A stretch of DNA of 64,000 bases from Anaerolineae bacterium (GCA_019913005.1 JAIOHL010000117.1:22556-86555); one strand, 5' to 3'. Counted from the stretch's first letter, positions 28,959 to 38,892 are shown. Notes: a model not told the origin generated them from the sequence alone. Numbers and translations are program-made.

Positions 28959-30488
28959 ATGGAAATCATCACGGCGGTGGTCGGCCTCGTCGTAGGCCTG
29001 ATTGCTGCTACTGTTTGGATCACCACCAATCAGAAACGGCAAGGAACAAATAAAATTCAGCAGGCCGAAGCCGAAGCCCAACGCTTGATTGCTGAGGCTG
29101 CTGCTACTAAAAACAAGGTTGAAATCGAAGCCAAAAACGAGGCCCTACGTATTCAGGAGGAAAACGAACGCAATACCAAGAAACGTCGTCTTGAACTGGA
29201 TCGAGAAGAAGAGCGTCAGACCAAACGCCGTGAGGAATTTGACAAGCGCCTAGAGAAATTTGAACAGCGCGAAAAGGAACTGAACCGCCGCCAGAGCAAT
29301 CTCGACAAGCGGAATAACGAACTGCAAAAGTTGTGGGATGAGCGCACCGCCGAATTAGAGCGCGTCGCCGAAATGACCCGCGATGAAGCCCGACAGGAAT
29401 TGTTGGCGGCAGTGGAAAAAGATACCCGCCAAGATATGGTACGCCTCATCCGTCAAATTGAAGAAGAAGCCAAGTCCGAGGCCGATAACCGCGCCCGTGA
29501 CATTATCGCCCTCTCAATTCAGCGCTTGGCTTCCGATCAGGTCAGCGAAATTGCCGTCTCAGTGGTGCCGCTGCCTTCCGACGATATGAAAGGGCGCATC
29601 ATTGGTCGTGCCGGGCGCAACATCCGTGCCTTTGAGCAAGCGACGGGCGTAGACGTGGTAGTAGACGACACCCCCGAAGCCGTCACGATTTCCAGCTTCG
29701 ACCCCGTGCGCCGTGAAGTCGCCAAACGTGCCCTTTCCAAATTGGTCCTCGATGGGCGTATCCACCCGGCCCGCATTGAAAAACTGGTGGAAGATACCCG
29801 CAAAGAAGTCGAACGCGCCATCCGTGAAGAAGGCGAACGCGCCTCGTATGAAGCAGGTGTCCCCGGTTTGCACCCCGAAATTTTGAAACTGCTCGGTAAG
29901 CTGAAATTCCGCACCAGTTATGGACAAAACATGCACGCTCATGCCATCGAAACGGCTCATCTGGCAGGCATGATCGCGGCAGAATTGGGGGCAGATGTCA
30001 ATCTTGCCAAAGCAGGCGGTCTGTTGCACGACATCGGTAAAGCTATTGACCACGAAGTCGAAGGGCCACATGCCATCATCGGCGCGGAATTCTGCAAACG
30101 TTATGGTGTGCCCGACAAGATTGTGAACTGCATCGGCAGCCATCACCATGAAATGCCACAGGAATCGGTTGAGGCCCTCATTGTCGAGGCTGCCGACGCG
30201 ATTTCGGGTGCTCGTCCGGGGGCACGCCGCGAAAGTTTGGATGCCTATATCAAGCGCGTGCGGATGTTGGAAGACATTGCCAACGCCTTCACCGGGGTCG
30301 AACAATCCTATGCGCTACAGGCGGGGCGTGAGGTACGCATTATGGTGCGACCCGACGACATTGACGACCTCGCCGCCGTGCATCTGGCCCGCGACATCTC
30401 CAAGAAAATCGAGGAGACCATGCAATATCCCGGTCAGATCAAGGTGACGATTATCCGCGAAACACGGGCGGTTGATTACGCTCGGTAG
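28959..30488 (+). CDS. rny: ribonuclease Y
   Basis: A 509-residue RNase Y with full architecture: an N-terminal TM helix (about 3-22), a long charged coiled coil (about 28-195), a KH domain with [15 protein letters not shown], and an HD domain with [10 protein letters not shown] for metal binding. It is a membrane-bound endoribonuclease that starts mRNA decay. It directly follows recX (5-bp gap). With RNase D and the beta-CASP enzyme it makes a local concentration of RNA-decay genes. Confidence 0.95.
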   Translation: MEIITAVVGLVVGLIAATVWITTNQKRQGTNKIQQAEAEAQRLIAEAAATKNKVEIEAKNEALRIQEENERNTKKRRLELDREEERQTKRREEFDKRLEKFEQREKELNRRQSNLDKRNNELQKLWDERTAELERVAEMTRDEARQELLAAVEKDTRQDMVRLIRQIEEEAKSEADNRARDIIALSIQRLASDQVSEIAVSVVPLPSDDMKGRIIGRAGRNIRAFEQATGVDVVVDDTPEAVTISSFDPVRREVAKRALSKLVLDGRIHPARIEKLVEDTRKEVERAIREEGERASYEAGVPGLHPEILKLLGKLKFRTSYGQNMHAHAIETAHLAGMIAAELGADVNLAKAGGLLHDIGKAIDHEVEGPHAIIGAEFCKRYGVPDKIVNCIGSHHHEMPQESVEALIVEAADAISGARPGARRESLDAYIKRVRMLEDIANAFTGVEQSYALQAGREVRIMVRPDDIDDLAAVHLARDISKKIEETMQYPGQIKVTIIRETRAVDYAR

Positions 30489-30549
30489 TCAACCCAAATA
30501 GAAATATAGGGCGGCAGTGTTGTCGCCCTTTCAAAATAAGGAAAGGCTG

Positions 30550-30969
30550 ATGATTATTGATGGAATTATAGTTGTTATCATGTTCACAACGGCAAATATA
30601 ATCATTGCTTTCTTTGCCGCCTTCTTTACATATCCCCTCTATACAGCCTATCTGGTTATAAAGCATAAGATTCCTGATAAGACGATTGATTTATTTACGG
30701 ACTCAAAGCAAGTTTTTGTGAGTGGGGCGTATCTTAAGAGAGTAAAACGGAAACGGAAATCGTTATTCCGAGTTCGAGCGTCGCTCCTAACTGCACTAGT
30801 CATATATACCTCTATCTTTATCCTTCCATTTATTTATGCGTGTCTTATAAGTATTGTAGAGAAAAGCTTAACTGCCTTTGTGGTTGGTTTTCCTCCAAGT
30901 TTCATTAACTTACTGGGTTTATATTTGACATTCCACTATTCAAGAAAAATCTTGACTCTGGAACGATGA
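30550..30969 (+). CDS. AT-rich hypothetical membrane protein
   Basis: A 139-residue protein with hydrophobic stretches at about 3-34, 79-101 and 107-127 separated by a basic loop (KRVKRKRKSLFRVR). I do not recognise it. ATG 30550 has AAGGAAAGG just upstream and is preferred over the 30517 start. Base composition is clearly more AT-rich than the flanking genes, and Ile/Phe/Lys usage is higher, which may mark a recent arrival. Confidence 0.6.
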   Translation: MIIDGIIVVIMFTTANIIIAFFAAFFTYPLYTAYLVIKHKIPDKTIDLFTDSKQVFVSGAYLKRVKRKRKSLFRVRASLLTALVIYTSIFILPFIYACLISIVEKSLTAFVVGFPPSFINLLGLYLTFHYSRKILTLER

Positions 30970-31044
30970 AAACCTGTTCTCTACCACACTTCACTCTACC
31001 TAACGGTCAATTCTCCCCCATCCAATATAATCCACATCCATTTA

Positions 31045-31064
31045 AGCGTAACTGTAGTTACGCT
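31045..31064. promoter_or_regulatory. 20-bp palindrome upstream of comEC
   Basis: AGCGTAACT and AGTTACGCT are perfect 9-base arms around a GT centre, 134 bases before the comEC start in an otherwise featureless 228-bp gap. This looks like a dimeric regulator site; the regulator is unknown. Confidence 0.5.
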
Positions 31065-31197
31065 AACGCATATCCCTTATATAATTATAAAACATAGACC
31101 ATATGTTCTGAAAGTGATGTGATCGGCTACCCTCTTTGAAATGCCCTCTGTTGTAATTATTTTGCAGTTTTTAGGGGCATAGAGTATTGTATGACAC

Positions 31198-33549
31198 ATG
31201 ACCATCATCTACTTAACCCTCTGTTGGGCAGGGGGCATTATCTTTGCCGAACTGCTCGATGAACGCTGGCCCTATGGCATCGCCGCGACCATTTTGGCCT
31301 GTCTGTTGGTGTTGTTCCGAGATCGTAAAGACTGGCGACTGTACATCGCTTGTGGCCTCTTTTTCGCGTTAGGGGCATTGCGTTTACAGGAGGCTCTACC
31401 AGAAAAATCGCCTGACCACATCTCCCACCTCAACAATCAGGGCATCGTCACCATTTTTGGCGTGGTATGGGATGCGCCGGATGTCCACGAGACCTATACC
31501 AACGTGCGGCTCAACGTAGATGAAGCCATCTGGTTAGGCAAACAGCAACCCCGTGAAGGCTTGGTCTTGGTGCGATTACCTGCCAATACGGATGTGCAGT
31601 ATGGAGATCGGTTGTTGGTGACAGGGCAGTTATTCCCTCCACCCGAACTTGACACCTTCTCGTATCAGGAAAAACTGGCCCGTGAAGGCGTTTTCAGCAC
31701 CATGCAGCTTCAGACGTTCCAAAAATTGGATGAACATCAGGGGCGCTGGTGGAAACAAGACCTATTGGATTTACGCGACCAGACACGTGGTTTTATTGAA
31801 GACGCCCTGCCCGAACCCCAAGCCAGCTTACTCAGCGGCATCTTGTTGGGGGATGATTCACGCCTATCTGAAGAAGTGCGCGACGCCTTTAACGCTACGG
31901 GGACATCTCATGTCATTGCGATTTCGGGTTTCAACATGACCCTCATCGCCGCCATCGTCAAATCGCTACTCAGCAATTTGCTGCCGAAAAAATCATGGGC
32001 AATTTTTTTCAGCCTCGTCGTGATCATTCTTTATACTATTTTTGTCGGGGCGAATGCGGCAGTTGTCCGGGCAGCCATCATGAGCGGCCTCCTCATCACT
32101 GCCGATGGGATGCGCCGCAAAACCTATGCCCCTGCCTCGTTAGCCTTTGCTGCCATGCTTATGTCTTTATTGAATCCCTATGTATTGTGGGACATCGGCT
32201 TTCAGTTGAGTTTCGCGGCGGTGTTGGGGCTGGCTCTGCTTGTAGCACCCGCTGATAAAGTCTTCCGCAAGTTTATGCAGCACCATTTTGGGAAATCAGC
32301 CGGTGGGGAAGCCTCCAAATTCCTATCCGAGCCGCTGGTCGTCAGTATGGTGGCCCAAGTCTCGACCCTACCCGTGATCTTATTCTACTTTGGACGCTTA
32401 TCCGTTTACGCGCCCGTAGTCAATTTACTGATCGTACCTGTGCAATCCTTTGTGTTGATTTTGGGGGGCATGGCAACCTTGACAAGTTTCGTTTATGCAC
32501 CTGCCGGAACGCTGCTGTATCAGGCAGCATGGCTGTTTTTGACATGGACGACCAAGATGGTACGCGCTTTCGCCAAATTACCGGGGGCATCCCTCGAAAT
32601 CTTCTTGCCGGGGTGGTTTTTGATGTTGTGCGGAGCATCCGCGATTGGATTGGCACTTTTGACCGCCACCCGCCCGCACTGGTATGAAAATCTGCTCAAA
32701 GAACGCCGTCAACAACTTGCCCTGATCCCCAAAATTGTATTACCCGTGATTGGTGCGGTGATTTTGGGCCTCATCATACAGGCGTTAGTACGCCAACCAG
32801 ATGGCGAACTACATGTGGTTTATTTAGATATGGGCCAAAGCAACAGTGCTTTGATTGAATCACCGGATGGGGCAGTCTTTTTGATTGATGGGGGTCGCTA
32901 TCCTACACGACTATTGACTGAATTGGGCGATCACCTGCCACCCAATAATCGCCAGATTGACGTGCTGTGGATTACCAGCGATCAACCGGAGGACATCAGC
33001 GCCTTGTTGATCGTTGTGGAACGCTATGAAATCAAAGCTGCCATTACCTCTGTCGGCGATACCACTGAAGCAGATTATTACAACCTCATTCAAGCCTTGC
33101 AACAGGACAAAACCCCGATTATCCAAGCCGAGGCAGGCTATCAAATTCAAACCGGGGATGGGGTGCAAATAACGGTTGTCGCGCCCCACGTGGATGCGAA
33201 TTCATTGGTACTCCGCCTGCAATATGGCGAATCCGTGTTCCTATTCACCAACAGCCTAGACGAAGATGAGGAACAGGCATTGCTGACTGACAGTCGTCAT
33301 CTCGTTCAAGCCAATGTGCTGCAAGCCGCCGACCATGCCGCGCCCGATAGCAACAGCGCCGCGTGGATTGAGGCGGTCAATCCGCAGGTAGTTGTCGTGC
33401 AATATGACCCCGCCAGCCGCGACCCCGGTGCTGATTCAGGCGTGATGGCACGTTTCAGCAACCGGAGCGTATATCGGACTGACCGGAATGGCACAATTGA
33501 ACTGGTAAGTGATGGTAAGCGGCTTAAAATCTATACGGAAGAAAACTAG
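31198..33549 (+). CDS. comEC: ComEC/Rec2 DNA uptake channel with degenerate MBL domain
   Basis: A 783-residue protein with the ComEC layout: N-terminal TM helices, a DUF4131-like soluble segment, the competence membrane domain (about 220-510, including GTSHVIAISGFNMTLIAAI), and a C-terminal metallo-beta-lactamase fold. The C-terminal domain keeps the fold motifs (VVYLDMGQSNSALIESPDG, FLIDGG) but the THxHxDH motif reads TSDQPED (593-599), the GD motif reads NS, and HHGS reads DHAA. Metal binding is therefore probably lost. ComEC carries single-stranded DNA into the cytoplasm during transformation. It overlaps the convergent cmk gene by 4 bp. Confidence 0.88.
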   Translation: MTIIYLTLCWAGGIIFAELLDERWPYGIAATILACLLVLFRDRKDWRLYIACGLFFALGALRLQEALPEKSPDHISHLNNQGIVTIFGVVWDAPDVHETYTNVRLNVDEAIWLGKQQPREGLVLVRLPANTDVQYGDRLLVTGQLFPPPELDTFSYQEKLAREGVFSTMQLQTFQKLDEHQGRWWKQDLLDLRDQTRGFIEDALPEPQASLLSGILLGDDSRLSEEVRDAFNATGTSHVIAISGFNMTLIAAIVKSLLSNLLPKKSWAIFFSLVVIILYTIFVGANAAVVRAAIMSGLLITADGMRRKTYAPASLAFAAMLMSLLNPYVLWDIGFQLSFAAVLGLALLVAPADKVFRKFMQHHFGKSAGGEASKFLSEPLVVSMVAQVSTLPVILFYFGRLSVYAPVVNLLIVPVQSFVLILGGMATLTSFVYAPAGTLLYQAAWLFLTWTTKMVRAFAKLPGASLEIFLPGWFLMLCGASAIGLALLTATRPHWYENLLKERRQQLALIPKIVLPVIGAVILGLIIQALVRQPDGELHVVYLDMGQSNSALIESPDGAVFLIDGGRYPTRLLTELGDHLPPNNRQIDVLWITSDQPEDISALLIVVERYEIKAAITSVGDTTEADYYNLIQALQQDKTPIIQAEAGYQIQTGDGVQITVVAPHVDANSLVLRLQYGESVFLFTNSLDEDEEQALLTDSRHLVQANVLQAADHAAPDSNSAAWIEAVNPQVVVVQYDPASRDPGADSGVMARFSNRSVYRTDRNGTIELVSDGKRLKIYTEEN

Positions 33550-34235
33550 GCAGGCTGCCAGATTTCCAATTTTTCCCCGATTTCATCCAGCACCTGCTCG
33601 ATGGTTTTGTTATCGGTGCTGATATAAATAGCATCCTCGGCTTGGCGCAGCGGGGATACTTCGCGCTGGCTGTCAATACGATCTCGCTCAATCATGGCGG
33701 CTTCAATTTCCTTTAGATTGGCGGTCTGGCCTTTGCTAATGCGTTCATGATAACGACGACGGGCACGTTCCTGAATCGAGGCGTCAATGTAGAACTTCAC
33801 ATCGGCATTCGGCAAAACAACCGTGCCAATATCCCGGCCCGCCATAATGATTTTGCCCTGTGAGGCAATGCGGCGCTGTTGTTCAACTAAGGCGGCTCGG
33901 ACGCTGCCAATCGCGGAAAGGGCTGAAACCCACGCTTCTACCTGTGGGCTGCGGATTTGATCAGTTACATCTTCGCTGGCAACAAGAACCGTATAGGGGT
34001 GAGCCGAATCTCCATTTTTGGGATGAATATCAATGCGGGTTTGGTGTGTAAGGTTGGTGAGGGCTTCAACATCCGAAAAAGCGATGTTGGCGCGGAGGGC
34101 CACGAGAGTCATCGTGCGATAAAAAATACCTGTGTCAATGAACAAATACCCATAACGTTCAGCCAATTGGTGGGAAATAGTGCTTTTCCCGGAACCTGCC
34201 GGGCCGTCAACGGCTATAATGCTGGGTAGTGACAA
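33546..34235 (-). CDS. cmk: cytidylate kinase
   Basis: A 229-residue (d)CMP kinase: GPAGSGKSTIS P-loop, IDTGIFYRTMTL, AGRDIGTVVLPNADVKFYI and RARRRYHERI near the C-terminal lid. It converts CMP and dCMP to the diphosphates. The start is TTG 34235, with GGGGGAG about 8 bases upstream. Confidence 0.94.
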   Translation of the reverse strand: MSLPSIIAVDGPAGSGKSTISHQLAERYGYLFIDTGIFYRTMTLVALRANIAFSDVEALTNLTHQTRIDIHPKNGDSAHPYTVLVASEDVTDQIRSPQVEAWVSALSAIGSVRAALVEQQRRIASQGKIIMAGRDIGTVVLPNADVKFYIDASIQERARRRYHERISKGQTANLKEIEAAMIERDRIDSQREVSPLRQAEDAIYISTDNKTIEQVLDEIGEKLEIWQPA

Positions 34236-34438
34236 TTTGGGAACTCCCCCTTTAGGCTAGATTGTCAAGGTGCAGGGTAAAAAACCTTTAAAACTATAAC
34301 CGAGAATACCCCCTTCAGACAACCTAATTTCTTATTAAAAGTCAGCTAGAAAATTGAAACTCTCTCCCCGTATCTCCTAGATATCTCATGCGTCTTAAAT
34401 AACAGAACATGCATCATCCTTAGCTGAGGGCCGAACTG

Positions 34439-35008
34439 ATGGAGAGTGAAATACAACTTTTGCGACAAGCACGTGAATTCAATGAAGAGGCGCTTGCCGC
34501 GATTTTTGATACTTACTATCGCCCGTTATATCGCTACTTGTATCACCAGACTGGACATGTCCAAACAGCCGAGGATTTGACCGCGAAAGTATTTCAGCGC
34601 TTTTTGGAAGCACTGCATAAAGGTCAAGGGCCAGAAAAAAACCTCAAGGCATGGTTATTCAAAGTTGCTCATCATTTAGCGATTGATGAGTTGCGCCGTT
34701 TTGCCCTTCGGGATCATATGCCCCTCGATGAACAGTTAATTGATGTCAAGCTAGGCATGGATGAACACCTTTATATTACCCATGAAACCGAGCGTGTCCA
34801 TCTTGCTCTGAATAAGCTAACCCCTCAGCAAAGAGCCGTCATTATCTTGCATTTTCTAGAGGGCCTAGAGAACGCTGAAATCGCCCATATCCTACATTCC
34901 ACGATTGGGGCGGTTAAAGCCCTCCAACATCGTGCCTTAGCCACCCTACGCCGCCAGCTTATTCCAGACCCCGTTGAAGGAGAACCCAATGAACAACCAG
35001 TCCTTTGA
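34439..35008 (+). CDS. ECF-type sigma factor
   Basis: A 189-residue sigma70-family protein with region 2 (AIFDTYYRPLYRYLYHQTG, AEDLTAKVFQRFLEAL) and region 4 (LNKLTPQQRAVIILHFLEG, NAEIAHILHSTIGAVKALQHRAL), without regions 1 and 3. This is the extracytoplasmic-function type. The gene overlaps the next one by 20 bp, and that gene encodes a membrane protein with a short cytoplasmic N-terminus, a common layout for a sigma/anti-sigma pair. Many such sigma factors activate their own promoter, but no duplicate promoter motif was identified. Confidence 0.92.
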   Translation: MESEIQLLRQAREFNEEALAAIFDTYYRPLYRYLYHQTGHVQTAEDLTAKVFQRFLEALHKGQGPEKNLKAWLFKVAHHLAIDELRRFALRDHMPLDEQLIDVKLGMDEHLYITHETERVHLALNKLTPQQRAVIILHFLEGLENAEIAHILHSTIGAVKALQHRALATLRRQLIPDPVEGEPNEQPVL

Positions 35009-37289
35009 GGAACAGATTACAAACGCCATGCGCAATATCCCAGAGCCAAATCCAGCCAAAGAAAGCGCCACTCGGGCCACATTTTTAGCCGAAGCGCGTC
35101 ATATGCGCGAACACCCCTACCGTCTCTGGCAGCACCCCCACAGCCGCAAATGGATGATCGCCGCCGCTGCGATTCTTATTTTCTTAATCGGGGGATTCGC
35201 CTTATCAGTGCAAAATATCCGGCAAGCTAATTCAGATGCCACTGTGCAAGCCGAAGTTATCCCGCCCGACAATAACCCTAGCCTGCACCAAGGCCTAACC
35301 CCAACACCCACTCAAGAACAGATTGGTGCCTCCCCTATCACCGCCGAAAATGCTGCTCAGGTGGTCGAATTGCAGCGATTTGGGACAGGCACCATGAACG
35401 GGGCAGTTTGGTCGCCTGATGGAAAAGAATTAGCCTTGTATGGGGCACTGGGCATTTGGTTCTACGACACAAGCGATTTTGATACGGCACCGCGTTTTGT
35501 TGAGAGCGATACTTACATCAACGATGCAGCCTACAGTCCTAATGGTTCATTATTTGCAGTTGCTACCAACGATGGATCAGTGAATCTTCTGGAAACAAAT
35601 ATCGGCACACTAAAAATGAAAATCGAAGCTCATCAAGGACGGGCACTGCATCTTGCTTTTAGCCCAGACAGCCAAATTATCGCATCTACCGGGGACGAAG
35701 ATAAAAGCGTGCGGGTTTGGTCAGTAGAAACAGGTCGTGAATTGATTGTATTTAGCGACTTTTTTGCTAACCCAATGAGTGTTGAAGCACTAAGTTTTTC
35801 ACCTGATGGCATAACCCTTGCGGCGGCTGGCATGAGAGATATCTACACCCCTGTAGATCGTGAAGGTTTTTCACGTTGGAGTGTTCAGCCCGCCGTCTTA
35901 GTATGGGATATCGAGCAGAAAAATTTGGTCACGACCCTGCTCGGTATGGATGAACGTATCTCCGGCCTTGCCTATAGTAATGATAGTAAGCAAATCGCAG
36001 CATCAACTTGGAATGACTCAATTTACATTTGGAATATTGGTAAAAACAGTGCCGCAATCCAAAACGAGCCTCTGATAAGCCTCAGGGATTCGGTTAATCA
36101 ACTAAACGGTATAGATTACAGCCCAACTGAGGATATCCTTGCCTCGGTATCTTTCGGCGGACAAGTACAACTTTGGAGTGTCGCAGACCAAGAAACGACA
36201 GAAACACTGCCGATAGAATTTGACGGGGAATATATACGTTTCGATAACCCCGTTGGTGTTGAGTTTAGCCCTGATGGCCAAAAACTAGCTGCTTGGGACC
36301 TAGATGGCCCCGTGATAATCTGGAACATCTCACCCACTGGCGACTCTTCAGTGGCGACGATTATCCGCGCTTTTAATGATCCCTTTACCGTGATTTCAGC
36401 CAGTTCCGATGATTCAAGGGTGGCCGCTGGAACTCAGATTGGTTATGTCGCTGTATGGGATTTACAGACAGGTGAGTTAACCGCCAATTGGTCGCCTGAT
36501 GAACCAAATACCTTCTTATATGACATTCAATTCAAGCCGAACAGTCCCCTTTTAGCAATAGGTTTGCAAGGCGGGGAAAAAGGTTTAGACATTTGGGATA
36601 CAAGCAATTCCGGCGAAACAGTGCCCGAATTTGCTACAGATTATCTAAACCCAACCACCATTTCGACAGGTTATATTGCTGCTCAGGTGGCCTTCAACCC
36701 AGATGGCAGCCAAATGGTATCCGCTGGGGCATTTTCGGAAGACATATTAACTTTGTGGGATGTGGCGTCTGGGGAGCCGAGAGGGTCATTAAACATTCCA
36801 AATTCCTCGAGTAGTTTCTATCTGATCAGTGACCTTATCTTCAGTCCAGATAATAAGACGGTTATTTTTGTGCAAACCGAGAGCCGTGCTCTGATAGTTT
36901 GGGATAGTACCAACCCTGAAGAGTACCATTTGGTCGAGGGTCATAGCGGATATGTGAGGGCGATTGCGATCACGGCTGATGGAACGATGCTGGCCTCGGT
37001 AGATATGGAACAAAACCTCATCTTGTGGGATACCGCTACATGGCAGGAAATAGCCTATATCAAGCATATCGGTGGAAACAGTGCCCTTGCCTTTAGCCAA
37101 GACGGACAACTATTGGCGATAGCTGGCTATGACGGAGAAATTTATCTGTGGAATGTCAGCTCTCAGTCTCTAGTAACGACCCTTCACGGACACACTACAC
37201 AAGTAACCGACATGGTTTTTACGCATGACGGCACACGATTGATTTCGAGTAGTTTTGACGGCACGGTTCGGGTGTGGGGCCTGCAATAG
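34989..37289 (+). CDS. putative membrane anti-sigma factor with WD40 sensor domain
   Basis: A 766-residue protein in three parts. Residues 1-50 are cytoplasmic and polar (FEEQITNAMRNIPEPNPAK), like the start of Chloroflexota anti-sigma-type proteins. A TM helix follows at about 55-75 (IAAAAILIFLIGGFALSV). About 680 residues of WD40-type beta-propeller come next, with many SPDGxxLA and VWD units, on the far side of the membrane. ATG 34989 has AAGGAG 7 bases upstream and lies inside the sigma gene, indicating coupling. Control of the sigma factor is inferred from this pairing. A strong hairpin follows the stop. Confidence 0.78.
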   Translation: MNNQSFEEQITNAMRNIPEPNPAKESATRATFLAEARHMREHPYRLWQHPHSRKWMIAAAAILIFLIGGFALSVQNIRQANSDATVQAEVIPPDNNPSLHQGLTPTPTQEQIGASPITAENAAQVVELQRFGTGTMNGAVWSPDGKELALYGALGIWFYDTSDFDTAPRFVESDTYINDAAYSPNGSLFAVATNDGSVNLLETNIGTLKMKIEAHQGRALHLAFSPDSQIIASTGDEDKSVRVWSVETGRELIVFSDFFANPMSVEALSFSPDGITLAAAGMRDIYTPVDREGFSRWSVQPAVLVWDIEQKNLVTTLLGMDERISGLAYSNDSKQIAASTWNDSIYIWNIGKNSAAIQNEPLISLRDSVNQLNGIDYSPTEDILASVSFGGQVQLWSVADQETTETLPIEFDGEYIRFDNPVGVEFSPDGQKLAAWDLDGPVIIWNISPTGDSSVATIIRAFNDPFTVISASSDDSRVAAGTQIGYVAVWDLQTGELTANWSPDEPNTFLYDIQFKPNSPLLAIGLQGGEKGLDIWDTSNSGETVPEFATDYLNPTTISTGYIAAQVAFNPDGSQMVSAGAFSEDILTLWDVASGEPRGSLNIPNSSSSFYLISDLIFSPDNKTVIFVQTESRALIVWDSTNPEEYHLVEGHSGYVRAIAITADGTMLASVDMEQNLILWDTATWQEIAYIKHIGGNSALAFSQDGQLLAIAGYDGEIYLWNVSSQSLVTTLHGHTTQVTDMVFTHDGTRLISSSFDGTVRVWGLQ

Positions 37290-37298
37290 ACACAAACA

Positions 37299-37321
37299 GG
37301 GGAGGTTGTAGTGACCTCCCC
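37299..37321. terminator. hairpin terminator between convergent genes
   Basis: GGGGAGGT and ACCTCCCC make an 8-bp perfect stem around a 7-base loop, followed by ATATATTTTCTT. It starts 10 bases after the WD40 gene stop and could serve both strands. Confidence 0.65.
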
Positions 37322-37359
37322 ATATATTTTCTTATGGTATCAAGACAGCCCAAGCCAAG

Positions 37360-37677
37360 TTAGGCTTTTTGCCCGTCCGAGGCGGATTCACTGTTGGCAG
37401 GTGCGTCACTCTTGACCTTGACCGCTTTATCGGGGGTCGCAGCAACCTGTTCGTCCTGATCTTCCCAACTGACAATCCAGATGCACAAACCAGACACGAC
37501 AATCGAAGCCACAATCAGCGCAATCCAGTTCGTGGTAGTGAGGCCCACATCACGGGCTTCATAAATCAAAATGGCAATGATGCCAACCGACAATACCACC
37601 CATGCCGAAATGCGCGGATAGCGATCAATAATCGCAATCACATTACTCAGGCCGGGGATTTGCTTTAAGCGTTCCAC
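37360..37677 (-). CDS. small membrane protein, unknown function
   Basis: A 105-residue protein with two hydrophobic helices (about 24-43 and 52-71) and a polar C-terminal tail of 35 residues rich in Ala, Asp and Lys. No family is recognised. The start is GTG 37677. The next gene on this strand upstream is coaE (54-bp gap), so co-transcription is possible. Confidence 0.6.
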   Translation of the reverse strand: MERLKQIPGLSNVIAIIDRYPRISAWVVLSVGIIAILIYEARDVGLTTTNWIALIVASIVVSGLCIWIVSWEDQDEQVAATPDKAVKVKSDAPANSESASDGQKA

Positions 37678-37731
37678 AAGTCTTACACCTTTGATTCAGA
37701 ATACGGTCTTGGAAATAGACCACCCACAACA

Positions 37732-38892
37732 TCAAATGGGGGTCAATACGCGCTCTTCACGCAGTTTCTTGGATAGGATAATCGTCCCTTGTGGCTGTGA
37801 ACTACGAACGGCTTCACGCCATGCCGGGAACTTAATTTCTTCAATTTTTGTGACCTGATAACCCAATTTATCTTTGAGCAATTGGATAATCGGGGCGGAC
37901 TCGGCCTCGCGCAGATAGACAAAGGCGACTTCGCTTTGCAGCAATTTGGATGCCTCTTCCATTTCTTCGATGAGCGGCCCCAATACAGGCGCAACTGGAA
38001 TACCCGGAGGCAGGATCATTTCGCGCGACTGGGTGATCAGATTTTCGACCACAAAACTAATCGCGCCAATAATATTATGTTTGGATTCAGCCACCAAATA
38101 GGAGGTCTCGCTGAAACTGAGCATAATATCGGCATCGGTCAGGCGGGTATTTTTGGTCTTATTGATAAAGGCGGCGATTCTGCCCATGTCTTCGCGCCGA
38201 GGCCGACGAATGACGACCTCGCCAATTTCCTGATCGGTAACGGTTCGCATCGTGTCGGTGGTGCGCTTAGGCGAAGGCGTACCGGGTGCGGCACTGTTCA
38301 TCTTGGCCCATGCCGCCTGCACTTGTGCCCATGTTTCATTCGGGGTACCAGAATTTTTTATGACTACTGACGCGGCACGCAGTTTATCAACCTGTGGATT
38401 CTGAATAGCAATCCGCTTACGAGCTTCTGTCTCAGAAAGGCCGCGTGTCTTCATGAGGCGCTGCAATTGAACTTCTAGCGGCGCATCCACGACCCAGATT
38501 GCATCTACCCCGCTTCCCAATTGGCCTTCCAGCAGTTTGATAGCCTCCACCACAATGACTTTTTGTGGCGCACGACTAATCAAGGTATCAATCGCGCGAC
38601 TGATCACAGGGTGGGTGATTCCTTCTAGCTGCTTGAGGGCTTCGGGGTGAGAAAACGCCACCGCCCCAAGACGGCCCCGATCAATGCGACCATCGGGCGA
38701 CACAATCCACTTGCCAAACCACTCGATTACGGGACGATAGGCAGGAGCATTGGGAGCCATTACTTGATGCGCTAATCCATCCGCATCAATTGTATAAGCG
38801 CCGAGATGCTGAAGCATATTCCGCACCAGACTTTTGCCGGTGGCAATATTGCCAGTGATGCCGATTACGTATTTATCTTTCCAACGGCCCAC
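37732..38892 (-). CDS. coaE: dephospho-CoA kinase fused to acetyltransferase-like domain
   Basis: Residues about 8-205 are CoaE: Walker A GNIATGKS (14-21), TIDADGLAHQV, GITHPVI and VVEAIKLLEG. CoaE performs the last step of CoA synthesis. After a linker, residues about 225-386 resemble a GNAT fold: EVVIRRPRREDMGRIAAFI, YLVAESKHNIIGAISFV, and FVYLREAESAPIIQLLKDKLGY, although the acetyl-CoA P-loop (R/QxxGxG/A) is not clear. Single-domain CoaE is about 200 residues, so this is nearly double. GTG 38892 with GGAGGG upstream is preferred over TTG 38904. Confidence 0.83.
   Translation of the reverse strand: MGRWKDKYVIGITGNIATGKSLVRNMLQHLGAYTIDADGLAHQVMAPNAPAYRPVIEWFGKWIVSPDGRIDRGRLGAVAFSHPEALKQLEGITHPVISRAIDTLISRAPQKVIVVEAIKLLEGQLGSGVDAIWVVDAPLEVQLQRLMKTRGLSETEARKRIAIQNPQVDKLRAASVVIKNSGTPNETWAQVQAAWAKMNSAAPGTPSPKRTTDTMRTVTDQEIGEVVIRRPRREDMGRIAAFINKTKNTRLTDADIMLSFSETSYLVAESKHNIIGAISFVVENLITQSREMILPPGIPVAPVLGPLIEEMEEASKLLQSEVAFVYLREAESAPIIQLLKDKLGYQVTKIEEIKFPAWREAVRSSQPQGTIILSKKLREERVLTPI

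Noticed and set aside
29559..30305. 248-residue open frame on the minus strand inside rny
   Set aside because: It lies fully opposite a clear RNase Y gene and has no recognisable domain; it is a shadow frame of the coding strand.
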